From: Arthrobacter rhizophilus
Lineage (GTDB): Bacteria > Actinomycetota > Actinomycetes > Actinomycetales > Micrococcaceae
Direction: 5' to 3'
Length of the DNA stretch: 64,000 nt
NCBI RefSeq assembly: GCF_026241105.1
Contig: NZ_JAPFFT010000002.1
Coordinates: forward strand, 281,696-345,695
Shown: positions 1-9,422 of the stretch, one piece after another
Layout of the letters: each line of letters begins with the position of its first letter
How positions within the stretch are numbered: the first letter of the stretch is position 1
The notes under the pieces: model-generated
The model's input: the letters and a program-made list of their open reading frames with translations, nothing else
The model's database searches: none
What the model was told of the DNA's origin: nothing
Program-made: the position numbers and the translations under genes

Positions 1-299
1 GTGTCTGCTTCCGGTGTCCACTCGGCGATGTCGGCGCGCTCGAACGAAAGACCAGGCCGGGCGGCAGTGAGGGGTTCGGCTTTCGCCAGCATCTCGGCAG
101 AAGAGTCCAGCCCGACGACGGCGGCACCGGGCCAGCGCGTCGCGAGGGACGCTGTCAGGTTCCCCGGACCGCAGCCCAGATCCACCACGTGCCGAGGATC
201 CTCCGCCAGGATTCCCGAGGTCAGGTTAAAAAACGGGCGGTCGCGGTGATTGCCGAACTCGACGTACTTGGCTGGATCCCATTTCACTGCTGTCTCCAT
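1..299 (-). CDS. tam: trans-aconitate 2-methyltransferase-like protein, N-terminal part
   Basis: The reading frame runs off the left edge, so only about the first 99 residues are present. The start METAVKWDPAKYVEFGN is followed by the SAM-binding motif I VDLGCGPGNLT at about residues 39-49 and then by VVGLDSSAEML, the usual motif II region. KWDPxxY at the N-terminus is typical of trans-aconitate 2-methyltransferases, which methylate trans-aconitate as a detoxification step of the citric acid cycle. The gene is divergent from the helicase at 346, with 46 bp between the two starts. A general class I methyltransferase is the alternative if the missing C-terminus does not fit. Confidence 0.8.
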   Translation of the reverse strand, partial: METAVKWDPAKYVEFGNHRDRPFFNLTSGILAEDPRHVVDLGCGPGNLTASLATRWPGAAVVGLDSSAEMLAKAEPLTAARPGLSFERADIAEWTPEAD

Positions 300-345
300 C
301 GTCCGTCTCCACGGTCTCTTCCTCTCCACACTAAGCTGGAAGGCA

Positions 346-2907
346 ATGAAACTTCTTGAGCAGCTTCCGGTAACATCCAACGCTGGAACCTCCGACGCCG
401 GATCGGGCAACGGACGCGTTGACCCGGACGAAATCTACACACGCTTCGTCGAGTGGACGGAGAGCCGCGGGCTGCAGCTATACCCTGCCCAGGATGAAGC
501 CATCATGGAACTCGCCTCCGGCTCCAATGTCATCCTGGCTACACCTACCGGCTCCGGAAAGTCGCTGGTAGCCATCGCGGCGCATTTCGAGGCCATGTCC
601 AGGGGAATGCGCAGCTACTACACCGCCCCCATCAAGGCCTTGGTCTCCGAGAAGTTCTTCGCCCTCTGCGAGATCTTCGGGGCGGAGAACGTCGGCATGA
701 TCACGGGCGACTCGGGGGTCAACCAGGACGCGCCCATCATCTGCTGCACGGCCGAAATCCTCGCCAACATCGCCCTGCGCGAAGGCAAGGGAGCCGAACT
801 CGGCACGGTCATCATGGACGAGTTCCACTTCTACTCGGATCCCCAGCGCGGTTGGGCCTGGCAGGTGCCGCTCTTGGAGCTCCCGCAGGCCCAGTTCCTC
901 CTGATGTCAGCGACTTTGGGGGACGTCAGCCGCTTCGAAACCGGCCTGACCGAACTCACCGGGCGGTCCACCACCACCGTCAGCTCAGCCGAACGCCCCA
1001 TCCCCCTGCACTATTACTTCCAGGAAACTCCTGTCCATGAAACCCTCGAGGAACTCCTGAGCACCAAGCAGGTTCCGGTTTATGTGGTGCATTTCAGCCA
1101 GGTCGAGGCGATCGAACGCGCCCAAAACCTCATGAGCGTCAACATGTGCACCCGCGAGGAGAAGGACAAGATTGCCGAGCTGATTGCCGGCTTCAGGTTC
1201 GCTGCCGGCTTCGGCAAGACCCTGAACCGGTTGGTCCGCCACGGCATCGGTGTCCATCACGCGGGCATGCTGCCCAAGTACAGGCGGCTCGTGGAGCAAT
1301 TGGCCCAGGCCGGACTCCTGAAGGTCATCTGCGGTACCGACACGCTCGGCGTGGGAATCAACGTTCCCATCCGCACCGTCCTCTTGACGGCCCTGAGCAA
1401 GTACGACGGCGTCCGCACCCGTTTGCTGAACTCCCGCGAGTTCCATCAGATCGCCGGCCGCGCGGGCCGGGCAGGCTATGACACCGCTGGAACGGTTGTG
1501 GTGCAGGCTCCCGAACACGTGGTGGAGAACGCGAAGGCGATGGCCAAGGCCACCGCGAAATTCGGTGACGACCAGAAGAAGCTGCGGCAAGTCGTCCGAA
1601 AGAAGCCGCCCGAGGGCTTCGTCTCCTGGGGGCAACCCACCTTCACGCGTTTAGTGGAGTCGGTCCCGGACCCGTTGACCTCGAGTTTCACTGTGACGCA
1701 TGCGATGTTGCTCAACTTGATGGAACGTCCCGGCGACCCGTTCGCCGCCACGCGCCGCCTCCTCACCGAAAACCACGAGGCCCGGTCCGCCCAGCTGCAG
1801 CTCATGAAGAAAGCCCTGGGTATCTACCGCGAGCTGTTGGCCGCAGGAGTGGTGGAACGCATTCCCGAAGCCGAGCAGGAGACGGAAGGCCGTTCCGTTC
1901 GCTTGACCGTCCACCTGCAAGCCAACTTCGCACTGAACCAACCGCTCTCGCCGTTTGCGCTTGCGGCGCTGGAGCTCCTGGACCCGGAGTCGCCGTCGTA
2001 CGCTTTGGACGTTGTGTCCGTGATCGAGGCAACCCTCGAGAAACCCCGCCAGATCCTCTCTGCGCAGCAAAAGAAGGCACGCGGCGAGGCCGTCGCAGCG
2101 ATGAAGGCCGATGGCATTGATTATGACCAGCGCATGGCGATGCTCGAAGAGGTCAGCTACCCGCAGCCCCTCGCGGAGATTCTGGGCGAAGCTTTCGAGG
2201 TCTACCGCAAGGCCGCTCCATGGGTGGGCGACTTTGAGCTCGCGCCCAAGTCGGTGGTACGCGATATGTACGAGCGCGCCATGAACTTCGGTGAATTCGT
2301 CCAGTTCTATGGACTGGCCCGCTCCGAGGGCATTGTGTTGCGATATCTGGCCGATGGCTTCAAGGCCTTGCGCCAAACGGTCCCGCAGGACGCGCTCCGG
2401 GAAGACCTCGAGGACCTCACAGCGTGGCTGGGCGAACTGGTCCGCCAAGTCGACTCCAGCCTGCTGGACGAATGGGAGGAGCTCACGTCCGGCGCGGCCC
2501 CAACGCCGCACGACGCCCCGCCTCCCCCGCCGCCGTCCCTCACGTCCAACACCCGTGCCTTCCGGGTCATGGTCCGCAACGAAATGTTCCGGCGCGTCGA
2601 GCTGTTCGCCGACGAGGATGCCGCCGCTTTGGGCGAGCTCGACGCCGGCAGCGGCTGGGATGCCGAACACTGGGAAGACGTCCTGGACGACTATTTCGAC
2701 GAACACGAGGACATCGGGACCGGCCCCGATGCCCGCGGCCCGGGCCTCCTCATGATCACCGAGGAACCTGGCATCTGGCGTGTGCGGCAGATCTTCGACG
2801 ACCCCGCCCGCAATCATGATTGGGGCATTTCCGCCGAAGTGGACCTGGCAGCCTCGGACGAGAGCGGTACCGCCGTGGTCAGGGTGACCGCGGTCAACCG
2901 TCTCTAG
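346..2907 (+). CDS. DEAD/DEAH-box superfamily 2 helicase with DUF3516
   Basis: This encodes an 853-residue helicase. Walker A is ATPTGSGKS (about residues 66-74), motif II is DEFHFYSD, motif III is LMSATLGD, and the C-terminal helicase motif is HQIAGRAGRAGYD. These place it with the Ski2-like helicases. The roughly 400 residues after the helicase core match the actinobacterial DUF3516 layout, including an acidic, proline-rich C-terminal section. RNA helicase activity in turnover or processing is likely by family; the substrate is unknown. I chose ATG 346, preceded by GGAAGG, over in-frame starts back to 250 that would enter the divergent methyltransferase gene. Confidence 0.88.
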   Translation: MKLLEQLPVTSNAGTSDAGSGNGRVDPDEIYTRFVEWTESRGLQLYPAQDEAIMELASGSNVILATPTGSGKSLVAIAAHFEAMSRGMRSYYTAPIKALVSEKFFALCEIFGAENVGMITGDSGVNQDAPIICCTAEILANIALREGKGAELGTVIMDEFHFYSDPQRGWAWQVPLLELPQAQFLLMSATLGDVSRFETGLTELTGRSTTTVSSAERPIPLHYYFQETPVHETLEELLSTKQVPVYVVHFSQVEAIERAQNLMSVNMCTREEKDKIAELIAGFRFAAGFGKTLNRLVRHGIGVHHAGMLPKYRRLVEQLAQAGLLKVICGTDTLGVGINVPIRTVLLTALSKYDGVRTRLLNSREFHQIAGRAGRAGYDTAGTVVVQAPEHVVENAKAMAKATAKFGDDQKKLRQVVRKKPPEGFVSWGQPTFTRLVESVPDPLTSSFTVTHAMLLNLMERPGDPFAATRRLLTENHEARSAQLQLMKKALGIYRELLAAGVVERIPEAEQETEGRSVRLTVHLQANFALNQPLSPFALAALELLDPESPSYALDVVSVIEATLEKPRQILSAQQKKARGEAVAAMKADGIDYDQRMAMLEEVSYPQPLAEILGEAFEVYRKAAPWVGDFELAPKSVVRDMYERAMNFGEFVQFYGLARSEGIVLRYLADGFKALRQTVPQDALREDLEDLTAWLGELVRQVDSSLLDEWEELTSGAAPTPHDAPPPPPPSLTSNTRAFRVMVRNEMFRRVELFADEDAAALGELDAGSGWDAEHWEDVLDDYFDEHEDIGTGPDARGPGLLMITEEPGIWRVRQIFDDPARNHDWGISAEVDLAASDESGTAVVRVTAVNRL

Positions 2908-2927
2908 GCTCCTAGTAAGCTCGAATC

Positions 2928-3428
2928 ATGAGTGTTATCCGCCCTGCCACCGTGTCCGATGTCCCCGCGATCCTGCAGATGATCCACGAGCTTGCGGTGT
3001 ACGAAAAAGAGCCCGACGCCGTGAAAAACACGCCGGAGATGCTGACCGCTGCCCTGTTCGGCGAGAATCCGCGGGTGTATGCGCACATGGCGGAGAACGC
3101 CGCCGGAGACGTCCAGGGCTTCGCCTTGTGGTTCCTGAACTACTCCACGTGGGAAGGTGTCCACGGCATCTACCTTGAGGACCTTTACGTCACGCCCGAT
3201 GCGCGTGGTGAGGGCCATGGCAAGGCACTCCTGCAGCATCTGGCCGCCACCGCCGTGGAACGCGAATACGCAAGGGTGGAATGGAGCGTCCTGGACTGGA
3301 ACGAACCGTCCATTAACTTCTATCGCAGCCTGGGCGCCGTGCCCATGGACGGCTGGTCCACCTTCCGGCTTGCCGGAGAAGCCCTGGGTGCCTTTGGCAG
3401 CGATGACAGGGTCTTGACGCGTGGCTGA
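2928..3428 (+). CDS. GNAT family N-acetyltransferase
   Basis: A 166-residue single-domain acetyltransferase. IRPATVSDVPAILQMI begins the fold, and the acetyl-CoA loop with the preceding strand reads LEDLYVTPDARGEGHGKALL (about residues 85-104), containing the R-G-x-G-x-G/A pattern. Residues WSVLDWNEPSINFYRSLGA are the usual final strand-helix of the diamine/spermidine-acetyltransferase-like subgroup, so a small amine substrate is plausible but unproven. The gene lies 20 bp after the helicase and overlaps the next gene by 8 bp, suggesting cotranscription with the hydrolase. Confidence 0.85.
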   Translation: MSVIRPATVSDVPAILQMIHELAVYEKEPDAVKNTPEMLTAALFGENPRVYAHMAENAAGDVQGFALWFLNYSTWEGVHGIYLEDLYVTPDARGEGHGKALLQHLAATAVEREYARVEWSVLDWNEPSINFYRSLGAVPMDGWSTFRLAGEALGAFGSDDRVLTRG

Positions 3429-4770
3429 GCGCATGGCCGGGCAAGCGGCACACACCACACGGGCACGTCACGAATTCCGTGGCGTCCGGACCACCGAGCA
3501 TTTCTTCACGGTGCCCCTCGACCATTGGCTTTCCGAGAGTGAAGCTCCCGGCGACGGCGCTGCCGAGACAATCGCCGTCTTCGCCCGGGAGTTCGTCTCC
3601 GCGGAGCACTCGGCTGAAGACGCGGCCCGGCTGCCGTGGTTGCTCTACCTCCAAGGCGGGCCGGGCGGACGCGGAACGCGGACCACGTCCTTGTCCGGCT
3701 GGATGAAGGCTGCCGCAAGAAGCTTCCGCATCCTGATGCTCGACCAACGCGGCACGGGCCTGTCGACTCCAGCGGACCGCAACACCCTCCCGCTTCGAGG
3801 CGATGCAGCGGCCCAAGCGGACTACCTGGCGCATTTCCGGGCCGACTCGATCGTGGCCGACGCCGAACTCATCCGGAAAACCTTGGGCTCGGAACCGTGG
3901 ACTGTCCTTGGCCAGAGCTTCGGTGGTTTCTGCGCGCTGACATACCTTTCCTTCGCTCCGGAAGGCCTTCGCGAAGTGCTCATCACGGGAGGGCTTGCGC
4001 CGTTGGAAGGCCCGGCCGAGCGCGTCTACCGGGCCACCTTCCAACGGGTCGCGGAACGGAACGCGGAGTACTTCGCCTGGTATCCGGAGGACCGCGAGGT
4101 GGTGACCCGGATCGCGCGGCATCTGGACGCCACGAAGGAGCGGCTGCCTAGTGGAGAACGCCTGACCGCGGAGCGCTTCCAAATGGTGGGATCGTTCCTG
4201 GGCGGGAACACCCGCGTGGATGCCCTCCACACCCTCCTGGAGGACGCCTTTGTACCCTCCGCGGATGGAGAGCGGCTTTCTGACGCCTTCCTGGAGCAGG
4301 TCCATGGACTCGTATCCCGGGCATCGAATCCCTTGTACGCGGTCATGCACGAGGCCATCTACGGCCAAGAGCAGGCCACGGACTGGGCGGCTTGGCGCGT
4401 GCTCGCGGAATTCCCGGAGTTCCAGCCCGAGGCCGCGGAGCCGCTCCTGACAGGCGAAATGGTCTACCCCTGGTATTTCGAGCAGGATCCGGCCTTGGTG
4501 CCCTTGCAGGACGTGGCTGCCCTTTTGGCCGGCAAGCAGGACTGGAAACCCCTCTACGATGTGGCCCGCCTGGCCGCGAACACGGTACCCGTGGCGGCTG
4601 CGGTGTATCGCGACGACATCTATGTGGACTTCCAGCTATCCATGGAGACCGCAGCCGCTGTGCGCGGACTGCAGGCCTGGACCACCGGGGACTTCCACCA
4701 CGATGGTATCGGCGAAGACGGGGAAGGAATCTTCAACCGTCTCTTGGGGATGGTGCGCGGCAAGAACTGA
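3421..4770 (+). CDS. alpha/beta hydrolase, proline iminopeptidase family (S33-like)
   Basis: A 449-residue protein. The oxyanion-hole region is YLQGGPGGRGTR, followed by LDQRGTGLSTP, a signature of proline iminopeptidases. The nucleophile elbow is GQSFGGF (Ser near residue 164), and a late FHHDGIGEDGEG supplies a likely catalytic His. No signal peptide is visible, so the enzyme is probably cytoplasmic and removes N-terminal residues from small peptides. The start is GTG 3421 overlapping the GNAT gene, with ATG 3433 as an alternative. A terminator hairpin overlaps the stop codon. The exact peptide specificity cannot be read from the sequence. Confidence 0.85.
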   Translation: MAERMAGQAAHTTRARHEFRGVRTTEHFFTVPLDHWLSESEAPGDGAAETIAVFAREFVSAEHSAEDAARLPWLLYLQGGPGGRGTRTTSLSGWMKAAARSFRILMLDQRGTGLSTPADRNTLPLRGDAAAQADYLAHFRADSIVADAELIRKTLGSEPWTVLGQSFGGFCALTYLSFAPEGLREVLITGGLAPLEGPAERVYRATFQRVAERNAEYFAWYPEDREVVTRIARHLDATKERLPSGERLTAERFQMVGSFLGGNTRVDALHTLLEDAFVPSADGERLSDAFLEQVHGLVSRASNPLYAVMHEAIYGQEQATDWAAWRVLAEFPEFQPEAAEPLLTGEMVYPWYFEQDPALVPLQDVAALLAGKQDWKPLYDVARLAANTVPVAAAVYRDDIYVDFQLSMETAAAVRGLQAWTTGDFHHDGIGEDGEGIFNRLLGMVRGKN

Positions 4771-4798
4771 ACCCCGGCCACAGTGATGACCGGGGTTC
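4769..4798. terminator. Convergent terminator hairpin
   Basis: GAACCCCGG and CCGGGGTTC form a perfect 9-bp stem around a 12-base loop. It lies between the hydrolase (plus strand) and terC (minus strand) and overlaps the hydrolase stop codon, so it may serve both genes. The U-tract is poor on either side. Confidence 0.7.
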
Positions 4799-4832
4799 CG
4801 TTATGGTCCGCCGTGCTCGGCGACGACGGGCG

Positions 4833-5867
4833 TTAGTGGCCGGAGACCTTGTTCATGCTCTTGCGGGAATCTTCCTCGAGCCGTGCGTCCAGCTTGGACC
4901 TGTTGGCGGCAGGGCTCAGGAGGCTCGCGACTACCGCCACAACGATGGTGCCGATGATGACTGCCAAGGACACATAGGTGGGGATCTCGGGAGCCCATTC
5001 AATGTGGTGTCCGCCGTTGATGAAGGGCAGTTCGTTGACGTGCATTGCGTGCAGCACCAGCTTGACGCCGATGAACGCAAGGATGACCGACAGTGCGTGC
5101 TTGAGGTAGACCAAGCGGTTCATGAGGCCGCCGAGCAGGAAGTACAGCTGGCGCAGGCCCATGAGGGCGAAGATGTTGGCAGTGAAGACGATGAACGCGC
5201 TCTGGGTCAACCCGAAGATGGCCGGAATGGAGTCCACGGCGAACAGGAGGTCCGTCATGCCGATGGTCACGAACACGATCAGCATGGGGGTGAAGAGCTT
5301 CTTGCCGCCAACCGTGGTGCGCAGCTTGCCGCCGTCGAACTTCTCCGACATCGGGACAACCTTGCGGATGCGGGCGATAAGGGGATTCTCGGAGGTTTCT
5401 TCTTCGTCTTCGCCGTCGTCCTTGGCCTGCTTCCAGGCCGTCCACAGCAGGAACGCGCCGAAGATGTAAAAGACCCAGCTGAACTGCTCGATCACCACCG
5501 CACCAAGGGCGATGAAGATGCCACGCAGGATCAAGGCAATGATGATGCCTACCATCAGCACCTCTTGCTGGTACTTACGGGGCACCGAGAAGCGCGCCAT
5601 GATGATGATGAAGACAAAGAGGTTGTCGATACTCAGGCTGTATTCAGTCACCCAACCGGCGACGAATTGGCTGCCCTGCTCGGGACCGGCAAAGGCGAAC
5701 ATCGCTCCGGCGAACACCAAAGCGAGGGTGACATAGAACGCAACCCACAGGCCGGCTTCCTTCATGGAGGGTTCATGCGGGCGCTTGACGACCAAGAGGA
5801 GGTCTACAAGGAGGATGATTCCGAGAACGACGAATGAGCCGATCTCAAACCACGCGGGGAGTTGCAT
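4833..5867 (-). CDS. TerC family integral membrane protein, probable Mn2+ exporter
   Basis: A 344-residue polytopic membrane protein with about nine hydrophobic segments. TerC hallmarks are present: SLSIDNLFVFIII with its membrane-embedded Asp near residue 87, and LLFAVDSIPAIFGLTQ near residue 210. A charged cytoplasmic loop (DDGEDEEETSENP) lies at the middle. TerC/Alx/YoaB members export manganese and help load Mn into secreted enzymes. ATG 5867 is preceded by GAAAGG at 7-base spacing; a longer in-frame start at 5942 would lie inside the riboswitch leader and is rejected. The yybP-ykoY-type leader strongly supports a manganese role over tellurite resistance. Confidence 0.9.
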   Translation of the reverse strand: MQLPAWFEIGSFVVLGIILLVDLLLVVKRPHEPSMKEAGLWVAFYVTLALVFAGAMFAFAGPEQGSQFVAGWVTEYSLSIDNLFVFIIIMARFSVPRKYQQEVLMVGIIIALILRGIFIALGAVVIEQFSWVFYIFGAFLLWTAWKQAKDDGEDEEETSENPLIARIRKVVPMSEKFDGGKLRTTVGGKKLFTPMLIVFVTIGMTDLLFAVDSIPAIFGLTQSAFIVFTANIFALMGLRQLYFLLGGLMNRLVYLKHALSVILAFIGVKLVLHAMHVNELPFINGGHHIEWAPEIPTYVSLAVIIGTIVVAVVASLLSPAANRSKLDARLEEDSRKSMNKVSGH

Positions 5868-5885
5868 CAATATGCCTTTCGCAGG

Positions 5886-6030
5886 TACGCCAAAACGGCG
5901 TAAGTCTCTCCGACCTGCCTGCGTCTGCGTGCCTGAAGGCAAACAACGCTTATACGGCGATCCGCTAGGCCCGGCGAGGCGTCTATGCCTTGCGTGTTGA
6001 CGGACGTAGCGCTTGGGATACTCCCCTACG
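5886..6030 (-). promoter_or_regulatory. yybP-ykoY (manganese) riboswitch in the terC leader
   Basis: Read on the minus strand, the leader contains GGGGAGTA (6026-6019), then GTCAACA (6001-5995), then GAGAGACTTACG (5910-5899): the order of conserved blocks in yybP-ykoY Mn2+ riboswitches. CGTA before the first block can pair with TACG after the last block to close P1. The same TACG also begins a competing hairpin TACGCC-GTTTT-GGCGTA (5902-5886), directly before the ribosome binding site. That arrangement is a plausible expression platform in which Mn binding stabilises P1 and frees the downstream region. The block match is seen directly; the switching mechanism is inference. Confidence 0.83.
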
Positions 6031-6046
6031 TAGGCTCAACTTTACC

Positions 6047-8134
6047 CTAGGCGTGTCCTGCAGACTGCATCTGGCGGAGTTCGCGCTTGAGTTCACCGAC
6101 TTCGTCGCGGATCCGGGCAGCGATCTCAAACTGCAGTTCGGCGGCAGCCCCGTGCATCTGCTCGGTCAGCTGTTCGATCAGTCCCACCAGGTCTTCCGCC
6201 GGGGCCGCGGCCAGGCCATCTTGCCGCACTTTCGTGGCGCCCTTGCCCTTTCCGGTCCGGCCGCTCTTGCTGGTCGCCGCAAGAAGCTCACGGGTATCGG
6301 CGTCTTCGCGGGCAAGTTGGTCAGTGATGTCAGCGATCTTCTTGCGCAGCGGCTGAGGATCGACACCGTTGTCGGAGTTGTACTTGACCTGGATTTCGCG
6401 GCGGCGGTTGGTTTCCTCGATGGCCTTGGCCATCGAGTCGGTGATCCGGTCGGCGTACATATGGACCTGTCCCGAGACGTTTCGGGCGGCCCGGCCGATG
6501 GTCTGAATCAGCGAAGTGGCAGAACGCAGGAAGCCTTCCTTGTCGGCGTCGAGGATGCTGACAAGTGACACTTCAGGGAGGTCGAGGCCTTCGCGGAGCA
6601 GGTTGATGCCCACCAGGACATCGAAACTGCCCATGCGGAGTTCGCGGAGCAGCTCCACACGCCGAAGGGTGTCGACGTCGGAATGCAGGTATTGAACCTT
6701 GACTCCGTGGCCCAGGAGGTAGTCCGTGAGGTCCTCGGCCATGCGCTTGGTCAACGTAGTGACCAGGACGCGCTCGTCACGCTCCACCCGGGCCCGGATC
6801 TCGCCGAGGAGGTCGTCGATCTGGCCCTTGGTCGGCTTCACGATGACTTCGGGGTCGATCAGGCCGGTGGGGCGAATGATCTGCTGGACGGAACCGTCAG
6901 CCTTGCCGAGCTCGTACTTGCCGGGGGTCGCGGAAAGATAGACGGTCTGGCCCACTCGCTCCAGGAATTCATCCCATTTGAGCGGCCTGTTGTCCATGGC
7001 GGAAGGAAGCCGGAAGCCATGGTCCACGAGGGTGCGCTTGCGCGACATGTCGCCCTCGTACATGGCGCCGATCTGCGGAACAGTCACGTGGGATTCGTCG
7101 ATGACCAGAAGGAAGTCGTCCGGGAAGTAGTCGATGAGGCAGTGCGGGGCGGTGCCTGAGCCTCGGCCGTCGATGTGGCGTGAGTAGTTCTCGATCCCGT
7201 TGCAGAAACCCATTTGCTGCACCATCTCGAGGTCGTAGGTGGTGCGCATGCGCAGCCTCTGGGCCTCCACCAGTTTGTTCTGGCCTTCGAGGACCTTGAG
7301 CCGTTCCGCGAGCTCGGCTTCGATGGCGGTGATGGCGCGGGACATGCGCTCAGGGCCGGCGACATAGTGCGAAGCCGGGAAGATGTACATCTCGGTTTCC
7401 TCGCGGATGACATCGCCCGTGACCGGATGCAAGGTGTAAATATTCTCGATCTCGTCGCCGAAGAACTCGATGCGCAGGGCCAGCTCTTCGTACATGGGGA
7501 TGATTTCCACGGTGTCTCCGCGGACCCGGAAAGTGCCGCGGTGGAAGTCCATGTCGTTGCGGGTGTACTGCATCGAGACGAATTTGCGCAGGAGATGGTC
7601 CCGGTTCATCTCGGCGCCCTTGGTGAGCGTGACCATCCCGGCGATGTATTCCTCCGGGGTACCGAGGCCGTAGATGCAGGAGACGGTAGCCACAACGATG
7701 ACATCCCTGCGGGTCAGCAGAGCGTTGGTGGCCGAGTGCCGGAGCCGCTCGACTTCCTCATTCACGGAGGAGTCCTTTTCGATGAAGGTATCCGTCTGTG
7801 GAACGTAGGCTTCGGGCTGGTAGTAGTCGTAGTACGACACGAAGTACTCCACCGCGTTGTTGGGCAGCAGCTCCCGGAACTCGTTCGCGAGCTGCGCGGC
7901 GAGGGTTTTGTTCTGGACCATCACCAAGGTGGGCCTTTGGACCTGTTCGATCAACCAAGCGGTAGTGGCACTCTTGCCCGTACCGGTAGCGCCGAGCAGC
8001 ACGACGTCTTTTTCGCCATTGTTGATCCGTTCGGTCAGCTCCGCGATGGCGGCCGGCTGGTCACCTGCCGGCTTGAATTCGCTAATGACCTCAAAGGGCG
8101 CGACAACACGGTTGATCTCCTGGGCAAGACTCAT
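6047..8134 (-). CDS. uvrB: UvrABC system protein B (excinuclease subunit)
   Basis: The 695-residue length is normal for UvrB. Walker A is GATGTGKS (about residues 48-55), followed by the beta-hairpin stretch [16 protein letters not shown] that inserts between DNA strands. DESH is motif II, helicase motif VI is QTIGRAARN, and a C-terminal UVR motif of about 36 residues (near 650-685) binds UvrC. It verifies damage loaded by UvrA and positions UvrC for nucleotide excision repair. uvrA and uvrC are not in the window. The start MSLAQEIN has only a weak upstream G-run. An inverted repeat lies between it and coaE. Confidence 0.97.
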   Translation of the reverse strand: MSLAQEINRVVAPFEVISEFKPAGDQPAAIAELTERINNGEKDVVLLGATGTGKSATTAWLIEQVQRPTLVMVQNKTLAAQLANEFRELLPNNAVEYFVSYYDYYQPEAYVPQTDTFIEKDSSVNEEVERLRHSATNALLTRRDVIVVATVSCIYGLGTPEEYIAGMVTLTKGAEMNRDHLLRKFVSMQYTRNDMDFHRGTFRVRGDTVEIIPMYEELALRIEFFGDEIENIYTLHPVTGDVIREETEMYIFPASHYVAGPERMSRAITAIEAELAERLKVLEGQNKLVEAQRLRMRTTYDLEMVQQMGFCNGIENYSRHIDGRGSGTAPHCLIDYFPDDFLLVIDESHVTVPQIGAMYEGDMSRKRTLVDHGFRLPSAMDNRPLKWDEFLERVGQTVYLSATPGKYELGKADGSVQQIIRPTGLIDPEVIVKPTKGQIDDLLGEIRARVERDERVLVTTLTKRMAEDLTDYLLGHGVKVQYLHSDVDTLRRVELLRELRMGSFDVLVGINLLREGLDLPEVSLVSILDADKEGFLRSATSLIQTIGRAARNVSGQVHMYADRITDSMAKAIEETNRRREIQVKYNSDNGVDPQPLRKKIADITDQLAREDADTRELLAATSKSGRTGKGKGATKVRQDGLAAAPAEDLVGLIEQLTEQMHGAAAELQFEIAARIRDEVGELKRELRQMQSAGHA

Positions 8135-8154
8135 GAATCCAATTTACCCCCGCC

Positions 8155-8175
8155 CGCGGACAGGTACTGTCCGCG
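8155..8175. promoter_or_regulatory. Perfect inverted repeat between coaE and uvrB
   Basis: CGCGGACAG-GTA-CTGTCCGCG has 9-bp arms and a 3-base centre. It lies in the 45-bp gap after coaE and 21 bp before the uvrB start. The short loop and the lack of a T-tract on the minus strand argue against an efficient terminator there, so a protein operator is possible. It does not match the actinobacterial LexA box. Confidence 0.45.
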
Positions 8176-8179
8176 TTTT

Positions 8180-9400
8180 CTAGCCTCGCGCCACGGAGTA
8201 CGACGGCGGCTGCCACCCACTGCTCTCTGCCCAAGCATCCATGAGCGGCCAGGCGACCTCGGTAAACCATGGCTCCTTGGCTTCCGCATACGCCAGCGTC
8301 CGGCGGTCTCCGGCGTGCACCCCGGCGAGCTCCTGTTTCATGTCCGCATACATCTTCACGGCAACGGGGTCGGCGCGGAGCCAATCCCGGAACAACAACG
8401 CATAACGCCAGCCCGGGCTTCCAAGGACCCGGACATGGACGTTGGCGGCCCGTCCAGGGTCCGCGCTGCAATGGAAGCGTTTTTGCCAAGCCGAGGGATC
8501 CAGGTGCGGCGGCTTCGGTGTGTCACGCGCAGAAGCCTCCTGCAAGGGGAAACCGGCCGCGCCCAACGCCGGAGCTATCCGATCCGCCACTTCCAGCGAG
8601 GCCACGGTGACCTGCAGATCGACGATGTCTTTGGCGGGAAGCCCGGGAACGGCGGTTGAACCGATATGGTCCGCGCCGAGCACTTCCGGAGATGCTTTCC
8701 GGATCCTCGCAAGCAGCCGTTCGGCCTGCAGCGGCCAATTGGGGTCAGGTGGGGACAATACGGGCCCGCCTGATCGCGGCGCAGGTCGGCCCGCGGCAAG
8801 ATTACGGGCGAAGGGTACCAAGCGCTCTTGCCACAAAGTGTCCACGAGCGCCGTGACGTCTTCGACGGTTCCCGAGTTTTCCAGCACGATGTCCGCTGCT
8901 GCCAACCGTTCATCCCTGCCGGCCTGGGCAGCCATCCGGGACACGGCGTCCTCGACCGTCATGCCACGGATTTCCGTCATACGCCGGATGCGTTCCTCGT
9001 CCGGCGCGTCAACCACCAACACCAGGTGGAAGTTGCTCCCCTGCCCGGTTTCGACCAGCAGCGGAATGTCCTGGATCACAACGTCTCCAGGATTTGCCGT
9101 GGCGAGCATCGCACCGGCCCGTTCCCTGACGAGGGGATGGATGATCGCGTTGAGGGCCTCCCGGCGATCCGGCTGGGCGAATACAATCGCACCGAGGCGC
9201 GGACGGTCCAAGCGGCCTTCGGCGTCGACGATGTCTTCACCGAACTCAGCCACGACATGGGCGAGGCCGGGCGTACCCGGCTCAACCACCTCACGGGCCA
9301 GCGCGTCGGCGTCGATCAAGACGGCGCCTAACTCCTTGAGCCGGGCAGAGACGAGTGATTTGCCGGAGGCGATCCCGCCGGTAAGTCCAATCTTCAACAC
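8180..9400 (-). CDS. coaE: Dephospho-CoA kinase fused to a GrpB/UPF0157 domain
   Basis: A 406-residue two-domain protein. Residues 1 to about 195 are dephospho-CoA kinase, the last step of CoA synthesis, with P-loop GLTGGIASGKS and LIDADALAREVV near the start. Residues about 215-395 are a GrpB-like nucleotidyltransferase-fold domain, with LGADHIGSTAVPGLPAKDIVD split between the kinase linker and its active-site-like loop. The same fusion is known in mycobacteria, where the second domain has been proposed to help folding. GTG 9400 sits almost directly on GGAGGG, so the adjacent TTG at 9397, with better spacing, may be the real start. Confidence 0.95.
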   Translation of the reverse strand: MLKIGLTGGIASGKSLVSARLKELGAVLIDADALAREVVEPGTPGLAHVVAEFGEDIVDAEGRLDRPRLGAIVFAQPDRREALNAIIHPLVRERAGAMLATANPGDVVIQDIPLLVETGQGSNFHLVLVVDAPDEERIRRMTEIRGMTVEDAVSRMAAQAGRDERLAAADIVLENSGTVEDVTALVDTLWQERLVPFARNLAAGRPAPRSGGPVLSPPDPNWPLQAERLLARIRKASPEVLGADHIGSTAVPGLPAKDIVDLQVTVASLEVADRIAPALGAAGFPLQEASARDTPKPPHLDPSAWQKRFHCSADPGRAANVHVRVLGSPGWRYALLFRDWLRADPVAVKMYADMKQELAGVHAGDRRTLAYAEAKEPWFTEVAWPLMDAWAESSGWQPPSYSVARG

Positions 9401-9422
9401 CCCTCCACACTAGACTGGGTCG

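Noticed and set aside
1651..2817. A 388-codon minus-strand frame within the helicase gene
   Set aside because: It is fully covered by the helicase, whose motifs span the whole region on the plus strand.
4392..5837. A 481-codon plus-strand frame across the hydrolase end and terC
   Set aside because: It crosses a terminator and runs opposite the TerC membrane segments. Its translation is low in complexity and acidic, a typical antisense artefact.
8155..8175. LexA (SOS) box ahead of uvrB
   Set aside because: The actinobacterial consensus TCGAAC-N4-GTTCGA is not matched; the arms read CGCGGACAG and CTGTCCGCG, and the E. coli CTGT/ACAG halves are in inverted order.
7214..8659. A 481-codon plus-strand frame opposite uvrB and coaE
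   Set aside because: Both genes on the minus strand are certain; the plus-strand product matches no family.
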